Assembly (NCBI GenBank): GCA_937876395.1 | Contig: CALEIM010000182.1 | Coordinates: 1 to 12,037 of the forward strand | Direction: 5' to 3' | DNA from: an uncultured Wenzhouxiangella sp. | GTDB taxonomy: Bacteria; Pseudomonadota; Gammaproteobacteria; Xanthomonadales; Wenzhouxiangellaceae | Length of the DNA: 12,037 nt | Part shown: positions 7,412 through 12,037 of the stretch, piece by piece | Layout of the letters: each line of letters starts with the position of its first letter | Position numbering within the stretch: the stretch's first letter is position 1 | The notes under the pieces: model-generated | What the model was told of the DNA's origin: nothing | The model's database searches: none | Seen by the model: only the letters and a program-made list of their open reading frames with translations | Translations under genes and position numbers: made by a program

Positions 7412-7417
7412 ATTGTA
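7412..7417 (-). promoter_or_regulatory. Possible -10 box of the DUF3617 gene
   Basis: TACAAT (5 of 6) reads on the minus strand about 118 bases upstream of the DUF3617 start. No -35 with proper spacing is visible. The rest of this 189-base gap shows only a weak bulged hairpin. Confidence 0.2.
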
Positions 7418-7483
7418 ACCGCCCGTGTGCTGAACAGGGCGTTAACACCCGGCCAGGTGCTCGCGCCGCCAGTCAGAGGTTCG

Positions 7484-9223
7484 CTAAAAGTTGCAGCGCG
7501 GAATGCGTGAACCCAGCTCGCTGCGGCAGCTTCGTTCCTGCTCGGCAGTAAACTCGATTTCGAGACGTTGCTGATGGGTGATGACTTCACCGTCCTGGCG
7601 GTACGGTTCGAAGCGCCATTGGGCAATTGCCTCGGCGGCGGCCTCGCCAAAGTCCTGGCCGCGCGGCTGTTCCTCAATCACCTGCAGGTCGCTGACCTGA
7701 CCCTGGGGAGTTACCACAAAATCGACCATTACGCGGCCGTCGATGCCGCGTAGACGGGCCTGTCTGGGGTAGTCGGGCTCGATGCGTTCGATCAGATCAC
7801 CGCCGCTGATGCGCGGCTGGAGGCGCTCGGCGGCCGGCTGTACTTCGGGCAGATCCACGAGCACGGCTTGGGGCGGTTCATACCGGGCAAGCTGGAGTGG
7901 TTCGGTCTGCCCGAACAGTTCTTCGAGCGGCGGCAGGCGCTCGATGGTGGCCTGGGGCAGCGCGGGCTGAGCTGTCGACGGCACCGTTTCCGTGGCTTGC
8001 GTTTCGGGTGCTGATTCAGCACTGGCTGCGCGCTGGTCGCCGGCCGGGCGCAACGGCGCTGCGAGGATTTCTTCCACTCCCGGGGGCGGCACCAGTGGTT
8101 CAGCCGGCAGTGATTCAGCCGGTTCCAGCGCGCCTTCGAGCATCGCTGAGGAGGCTTCCAACCGGTCGCCGGTTTCCGGTTGTTTGCCTGGTGGCGACAG
8201 ACTCGTCTCCGTCGGCGGCACGGCTTCGTCAAGGATTTCCTCGGGCAGCATGTGCAGACCGCCGGCGGCGGCAAGCATGACGGTGGCAGCCAGTATCGGC
8301 ACGGTGAGGCCAAGCTGTTGGCCGGGCCGGCTTTGTTCAACCAGTCGGCGGATGCGGCTCAAAACCTGGCCGTCGTGCATGGACAGGGCCAGGCGCGGGC
8401 CCCGGTAGCGGATGTTTTCAAGCGTGGCCAGCATTTCGACATAGGCCAGGCGGTCGGAGGTGACCGCAACGGCCAGGTCATCGCAGGCATTTTCGCGCTC
8501 GATGCGAATGCGGCCCGACACCCAGCGCACCACCGGATGGTAGAACAGCACCGTCTCGACCGCCGTCTGGAGCAGGTTGATCAGGTGGTCGAAGCGCCGG
8601 ATATGGGCCAACTCGTGGGCCAGGATCATGTCGATCTGGCGCGCCGGCAGCCCGGTGACGATGGCCGGCGGCAGCAGCACCAAGGGTTTGAGCCAGCCGA
8701 TAACCACCGGTGAGCGGATACCGCGTGAGACCGCAACCGCCACCCTGGAGCGAATACCCAGGCTCTGACAGAGCCGGGCAAGGTTTTCGGTCAGCGGCGC
8801 GGCCATTTGATAATCGGCCTGCCGGCGCAGGCGGCGCAGGTAGTGCCAGCCAAGCACCAGACGAAGACTCAGCACTGCCACGCCGATTGACCAGGCCGTG
8901 ACCACCCAGAACAGCAGTGACCCGGCGCCGGACTGGGCATCGGTCACAGCCGTGATGTGCATTGCCGGCTGCAGTGGCTCCAGCGCTGCGGCCGCGCTGA
9001 CGCTTGCTGTGGTCGTCATGCTCAAAAAGGCCAACGTGAGCAGCGGCGACAGGGCGAGTACGGCCAGGGTGACCACGGCAATGGCGTAGCGGCTGCGCGC
9101 TTCGGCCGCCTGGGTCAGCGGCAGCGAGGCCGCATACAGTGCGCCAATCAGGGCGCCTTGCCAGAGGAAGTGCAGCAGGGTGAGGCCGATCAGTTCGACC
9201 AGCGTGTGGTCCAGCCAGCTCAT
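7484..9223 (-). CDS. M56 (BlaR1-like) membrane metallopeptidase with C-terminal TonB domain
   Basis: A 579-aa membrane sensor-protease. Predicted transmembrane segments are about 9-35, 45-69, 101-128 and 307-323. The zinc site is HELAH (203-207) with a downstream acid in ERENACDD (likely Glu244), as in M56 proteases that cut BlaI-type repressors on the cytoplasmic side. After the last helix comes a periplasmic Pro/Glu/Ala-rich linker (about 327-470), then a TonB C-terminal domain (about 472-565) with PDYPRQAR, GIDGRVMVDFVVTPQG and AIAQWRFEPYR. The penicillin-binding sensor domain of true BlaR1 is absent, so the signal is unlikely to be a beta-lactam bound covalently. Its start overlaps the repressor stop as ATGA. 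Proteins of this M56-TonB type exist in other Proteobacteria; what they sense is not known to me. Confidence 0.9.
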   Translation of the reverse strand: MSWLDHTLVELIGLTLLHFLWQGALIGALYAASLPLTQAAEARSRYAIAVVTLAVLALSPLLTLAFLSMTTTASVSAAAALEPLQPAMHITAVTDAQSGAGSLLFWVVTAWSIGVAVLSLRLVLGWHYLRRLRRQADYQMAAPLTENLARLCQSLGIRSRVAVAVSRGIRSPVVIGWLKPLVLLPPAIVTGLPARQIDMILAHELAHIRRFDHLINLLQTAVETVLFYHPVVRWVSGRIRIERENACDDLAVAVTSDRLAYVEMLATLENIRYRGPRLALSMHDGQVLSRIRRLVEQSRPGQQLGLTVPILAATVMLAAAGGLHMLPEEILDEAVPPTETSLSPPGKQPETGDRLEASSAMLEGALEPAESLPAEPLVPPPGVEEILAAPLRPAGDQRAASAESAPETQATETVPSTAQPALPQATIERLPPLEELFGQTEPLQLARYEPPQAVLVDLPEVQPAAERLQPRISGGDLIERIEPDYPRQARLRGIDGRVMVDFVVTPQGQVSDLQVIEEQPRGQDFGEAAAEAIAQWRFEPYRQDGEVITHQQRLEIEFTAEQERSCRSELGSRIPRCNF

Positions 9224-9624
9224 GATATTTTGTCCCCTGGGCTTTGGTTGCGCAGCTGCTGAACCAGACGATCGATCTCTTCGAGCTCAGCGGCGCTGGC
9301 CGGCCGTGAGGTGCCCAGGGCCTGCAGCACCAGGCGGGAGGCCGAGCCTTCGTAGACGCGGCCCAAAAAGTCGTCCAGCATGGCTCGCTGGGTCGGCTCT
9401 TCGGCAATGGTCGGTCTGAAGACGTGGGCGCGCTGTGAGTCGTCACGCATCACCAGACCCTTGCCGTGCATGATCTGCATCTGCTTGAGTGTGGTGGTGT
9501 AGCTCAGATCAGCCGACCCATCAATACCTTCATGTACCTCGCGTACCGTCGATGGACCGTGATGCCAGAGAAATTTGAGCAGTTTCAGCTCCGAAGGGGT
9601 GGGGCTGGGTAGTTCGGTAGTCAC
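9220..9624 (-). CDS. BlaI/MecI/CopY-family transcriptional repressor
   Basis: A 134-aa winged-helix repressor, start GTG at 9624. It is chosen because GAGGA lies about 7 bases before it, the protein then begins right before the helix-turn-helix (PSPTPSELKLLKFLW), and an ATG at 9735 would start inside the -35 box. Residues about 8-70 are the winged helix (REVHEGI, DLSYTTTLKQMQIMHGKGLV). Residues about 80-125 form the dimerisation helices (RAMLDDFLGRVYEGSASRLVLQAL). In the family the paired M56 protease, directly or indirectly, inactivates the repressor by cleavage in that helical region. The gene is coupled to the M56 gene by a 4-base overlap and preceded by a palindromic promoter. Confidence 0.92.
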   Translation of the reverse strand: MTTELPSPTPSELKLLKFLWHHGPSTVREVHEGIDGSADLSYTTTLKQMQIMHGKGLVMRDDSQRAHVFRPTIAEEPTQRAMLDDFLGRVYEGSASRLVLQALGTSRPASAAELEEIDRLVQQLRNQSPGDKIS

Positions 9625-9700
9625 GACATGATTCCTCGAAAAAGCCTTAAACCAGCCAGGCGGCGAAGGTCGGCACGGACCTCCAACGAAAGAGATCGTA

Positions 9701-9717
9701 GCGCCTAATCTAGGCGC
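9701..9717. promoter_or_regulatory. Palindromic operator candidate over the -10 box
   Basis: GCGCCTA-ATC-TAGGCGC is a perfect 7-3-7 inverted repeat that contains the whole -10 hexamer of the blaI-like promoter. A dimeric winged-helix repressor bound there would block RNA polymerase, the expected autoregulation of this family. It differs from the TACA/TGTA dyads known for staphylococcal BlaI/MecI, so the recognition sequence would be lineage-specific. Confidence 0.6.
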
Positions 9718-9735
9718 ATGAACGGCCCGTGTCAA
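9707..9735 (-). promoter_or_regulatory. Sigma-70 promoter of the blaI-like/M56 operon
   Basis: On the minus strand TTGACA (9730-9735, exact consensus) is followed by 17 bases and TAGATT (9707-9712, 4 of 6). Transcription would start near 9700, giving a leader of roughly 75 bases before the GTG at 9624. It lies immediately past the hrpB stop (9749-9751), so the pair has its own promoter. Confidence 0.7.
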
Positions 9736-9748
9736 TAGTGCGGTCTCT

Positions 9749-11338
9749 TCAGCCGCGTTGGATTTTGCCCCGGCGCTTTGGGTTTTCGCTGGGCCGGGCG
9801 CTGACTGGATCGTCGGGCCAGGGGTGTTTCGGGTAGCGACCGCGCATGTCCTTGCGCACCTCCGGGTAGGCGTTTTGCCAGAAGCTGGCCAGGTCGGCGG
9901 TTACCGCCAGCGGGCGGCCGGCCGGGGACAGCAGGTGCAGGGTGAGTCCCAGGCGCCCATCGGCCAGGCTGGGCGTGGCCTGGCAGCCGAACATGGCCTG
10001 CAGTTTGATGGCCAGGACTGGCCCGCTGGCATGGCCGTAGTCAATTCGTGCCGAGCGTCCCGTTGGCAGCTCCAGTCGGGTCGGCACCAGGCGATCAAGC
10101 TCAGCTCGGCGTTCGTGGCCGACGATGGCCAGCAGGACAGCAGACAGATCGATGCGCGCGACATCTTGCCAGCGCCGGGTGCCCGACAGCCAGGGCGGCA
10201 GCCAGTCATCAAGCGAATCAGCCAGGCTCTGATCGTCCACCGCCGGCCAGTCCTCGGGCCACAGGCAATGGAGCAGCCCGATGCGCGCCTGTAGCTGGCG
10301 ACTGGCCTCGTTCCAGTTCAGCGCGGCCACTCCCTTGCGGCGCACGGCCGCAAGCAGGCCTTGTTCAAGTACGGCCGGGTCGGGCTGGTCGAGTTTGACC
10401 TCATCAAGTACCAGGGCACCGAGGCGGCGCTGACGGCGAGCGATGACCTGGCCGCGCTGCTCATCCCATTCGACGCGGTCGACGTGCTCAACTAGCTCGG
10501 CCAGGTCGGTTTCCAGGCTGCCGAGTTCAACCGTAGCGGCGCGAAAAATGCGCGCTTCGCGGGCCTGACCGTCGAGCTCGCAGGCGACCAGCCAGTCGGC
10601 GCCGGCCAATGGATCGGCCTCGTCGACAAACGCGCCACGACCGTTGCTGAGCACAAAGTGACCGCGGTGCCCTTTGCGCGCCTGACCGATGCGATCCGGC
10701 CAGGCGCGGGCCAGCAGACGGCCGACGGCATCATCGACTTCGGCCCGGTCCTGGCGGTTTCCGGCGAGCCGGTCGGCAGCCTTGAGCAGCCGGGACGCCA
10801 CGGCGTGGCGCGGACGGTGGCGCAGAAAATCAAGATTTTGGCCGATATCGACGCTGTCGCGGTTGCCAAAATCGCGCTCTGCGAGCAGGGCCGCCAGCTC
10901 TGCTGCGGTGCGCGCCAGACCGAGCCGGCGACCGCCAAGCACCATATGCGCAAGCCGTGGATGGCTGCCCAGCCCCAACATGGCACGGCCATGGGCGGTG
11001 ATCCGGCCGGACTCATCGAGCGCATTCAGGCGCTTGAGCAGACCCACCGCCTGGGCCCAGGCGGCCTGCGGTGGCAGATTCAGCCAACTTAAACTCTGCG
11101 GGTCACTCAGGCCCCAGTTGGCCAGTTCGAGAACCAGTGGCGCGAGATCGGCTGCCAGGATTTCCGGCCGAGTCTGCGCCTCCAGGCGACCCTGCTCGGA
11201 CTCGCTCCAAAGCCGATAGCAGATGCCGGCTTCAAGCCGTCCGGCCCGGCCCCGCCGCTGTTCGGCCGAGGCCTTGGAGACGCGTTCGGTCATCAGGCGC
11301 GTCATGCCGCTGTTGGGATCGAATTGTGCGCGTCGCTG
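9749..11338 (-). CDS. hrpB: ATP-dependent helicase HrpB, N-terminally truncated
   Basis: C-terminal two thirds of a DEAH-box helicase of the HrpB type; full-length members have about 800-840 residues, and about 530 codons are here. The fragment begins at QRRAQFDPNSGMTRL just before helicase motif VI (QRRGRAGR, bases 11237-11260). It continues through the helicase-associated HA2 region and ends with the HrpB-specific C-terminus, including VEWDEQRG, RYPKHPWPDDP and a basic tail. Motifs I to V are missing. The frame stays open to 11752, but that extension reads antisense through a DeoR regulator and shows no helicase similarity, so it is not native. The cut may be an assembly join. Role in the cell: RNA/nucleic acid helicase of poorly defined function. 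Confidence 0.88.
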   Translation of the reverse strand, partial: QRRAQFDPNSGMTRLMTERVSKASAEQRRGRAGRLEAGICYRLWSESEQGRLEAQTRPEILAADLAPLVLELANWGLSDPQSLSWLNLPPQAAWAQAVGLLKRLNALDESGRITAHGRAMLGLGSHPRLAHMVLGGRRLGLARTAAELAALLAERDFGNRDSVDIGQNLDFLRHRPRHAVASRLLKAADRLAGNRQDRAEVDDAVGRLLARAWPDRIGQARKGHRGHFVLSNGRGAFVDEADPLAGADWLVACELDGQAREARIFRAATVELGSLETDLAELVEHVDRVEWDEQRGQVIARRQRRLGALVLDEVKLDQPDPAVLEQGLLAAVRRKGVAALNWNEASRQLQARIGLLHCLWPEDWPAVDDQSLADSLDDWLPPWLSGTRRWQDVARIDLSAVLLAIVGHERRAELDRLVPTRLELPTGRSARIDYGHASGPVLAIKLQAMFGCQATPSLADGRLGLTLHLLSPAGRPLAVTADLASFWQNAYPEVRKDMRGRYPKHPWPDDPVSARPSENPKRRGKIQRG

Positions 11339-11848
11339 GCGGTGTCTTCGGTCACCATTCGCAAGGATCTGACCTACCTGGAGAGCCAAGGCCTGGTGGT
11401 ACGCCGTTTTGGCGGTGCCGTGTCTGTGCCGCAGGATGGCCCGGCTGCGGATGAAACCCTGCAGCACGCTTCCGCCCGCAAACAGGCCATTGCCCGGGCG
11501 GCCGCAGAGCTGGTGGAGGACAATAGCCGCATCATCATCGACAGCGGCCGCACCACCAGCTATTTGCTGCCGGAGCTGGCCAGAAAAGCCCGGCTGGTGA
11601 TCATGACCAATTCCCTGCGGGTGGCCGAGGCCGTTCGGCACATGGTCAATGAACCCACCCTGCTGATGACCGGCGGCACCTGGGACCCGAAATCCGAGGG
11701 CTTTCAGGGTCAGCTGGCGGAGCAGATCTTGCGTTCCTATAACTTTGATCAATTCTTTATCGGCGCCGACGGGCTGGATCTTCAGCGGGGAACGACGACC
11801 TTCAATGAACTCTACAGCCTCAGCCGCGTCATGGCGGAGGTCGCGCGG
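11324..11848 (+). CDS. GlmR-like DeoR-family transcriptional regulator, truncated at both ends
   Basis: Internal fragment of a DeoR-family sugar-phosphate-responsive repressor. SLAVSSVTIRKDLTYLESQG is the second half of the helix-turn-helix, and RRFGGAV follows. The effector domain has IIIDSGRTTSY, VIMTNSL, LLMTGGTWDPKSEGFQGQ and FIGADGLDLQRGTTTFNE. These strings closely resemble the Pseudomonas GlmR type, usually found beside glmS (glucosamine-6-phosphate synthase), as I remember it. The first 30 or so residues are missing, and the frame loses similarity after MAEVAR (11848), running on to a stop at 11950 in unrelated sequence. It faces hrpB head-on with no start codon or ribosome site of its own, so it is not expected to be expressed as it stands. 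Confidence 0.8.
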
Positions 11849-11888
11849 GACGCGCCTGAAGTTAGCAGGGATCGCCGGCCGCCGCCCC

Positions 11889-12037
11889 TCAGCCGCCGAA
11901 GCTTATCGAGAGAACGGCGAAGATGCCCGCGGCTCCGACCGCGGCCGTGAAGGCGGTGTTGGCCATCAGCAGTGCCTTCTTCGACAGCTTGCCGTGCACG
12001 TAATCCTCGATCACGACCCGCATCCCGAGCCGCATGT
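11889..12037 (-). CDS. sdhD: Succinate dehydrogenase membrane anchor SdhD, C-terminal fragment
   Basis: The last 48 codons of a membrane-anchor subunit of succinate dehydrogenase (complex II), continuing past the window edge. It reads MRLGMRVVIEDYVHGK, a Lys/Ser-rich turn, then a hydrophobic helix (ALLMANTAFTAAVGAAG and on) ending SISFGG and TGA. The codon before the Met ends in AC, compatible with the His that precedes RLGM in the family. The IEDYVH motif and the SFGG end recall alphaproteobacterial SdhD more than gammaproteobacterial ones, so the source probably differs from the rest of the window. About 40 bases downstream of its stop belong to the same piece before the join with the regulator. 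Confidence 0.75.
   Translation of the reverse strand, partial: MRLGMRVVIEDYVHGKLSKKALLMANTAFTAAVGAAGIFAVLSISFGG

Noticed and set aside
7421..7441. Hairpin GCCCTGT / ACACGGGC downstream of the M56 gene as a terminator
   Set aside because: The stem is short and bulged and no T-run follows on the minus strand.
8478..9446. A 322-codon minus-strand frame spanning the repressor/protease junction
   Set aside because: It is in another frame of the same strand as two genes with solid motifs and shows no domain itself.
9625..9735. Longer start of the BlaI-type repressor at the ATG at 9735
   Set aside because: That ATG lies within the -35 box and the extra residues precede the winged helix without similarity; the GTG at 9624 has a good ribosome binding site.
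11339..11752. Extension of the hrpB frame to an ATG at 11752
   Set aside because: The extra 140 or so residues read antisense through clear DeoR-family sequence and have no helicase motifs; it is an open shadow frame.

Overview
This is a GC-rich window that reads as a chromosomal stretch from a gammaproteobacterium. The best guess is something near the Xanthomonadales or Wenzhouxiangella-type lineages. That guess rests on the FtsN-type SPOR protein, the HrpB helicase, a divergent speA/speE polyamine pair, a DUF3617 secreted protein and a secreted dehydrogenase with an 'IFxDxFE'-type C-terminal tail. It is recall of family resemblance, not a search result. Coding density is high, and no tRNA, rRNA, CRISPR array, IS element or phage gene was seen.

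Layout. Bases 1-1629 (+) hold the end of a SPOR-domain, FtsN-like cell-division protein directly followed by a patatin-like phospholipase. Facing them on the minus strand is a secreted PQQ-type sugar dehydrogenase (1640-2932). Upstream of that is a minus-strand pair, an arginine decarboxylase (speA) overlapping a beta-hydroxyacid dehydrogenase by 4 bases. speE (spermidine synthase, +) is divergent from speA and ends at a strong bidirectional terminator (6813-6839). Facing it is a small exported DUF3617 protein (-). Next comes a regulatory pair on the minus strand: a BlaI-type repressor overlapping, by 4 bases, an M56 (BlaR1-like) membrane metallopeptidase that ends in a TonB C-terminal domain. 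In front of the repressor is a near-consensus promoter (TTGACA, 17-base spacer, TAGATT) whose -10 lies inside a perfect 17-base palindrome, a very good autoregulatory operator candidate. Upstream is the C-terminal two thirds of the helicase HrpB.

The right end does not look like one natural locus. HrpB is cut at its helicase motif VI region near 11,320-11,342 and replaced by an oppositely oriented, N- and C-terminally truncated GlmR-like DeoR regulator. That is itself cut near 11,848 and joined to the last 48 or so codons of an alphaproteobacterial-type sdhD. Two abrupt joins within about 0.5 kb, each between gene interiors or ends, suggest assembly chimerism more than biology. The extreme left end may be affected too, because the expected membrane anchor of the FtsN-like protein is missing.

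How the genes work together. SpeA makes agmatine from arginine and SpeE makes spermidine from putrescine, so the 3.9-6.8 kb block is polyamine synthesis. The BlaI/M56-TonB pair looks like a membrane-signal to repressor-cleavage circuit, with no beta-lactamase and no penicillin sensor domain visible. I do not see a clearly new multi-gene system. The most notable points are the TonB-ended M56 sensor with its palindromic promoter, the C-terminal tail on the dehydrogenase, and two families of short tandem, inverted repeats in intergenic positions.
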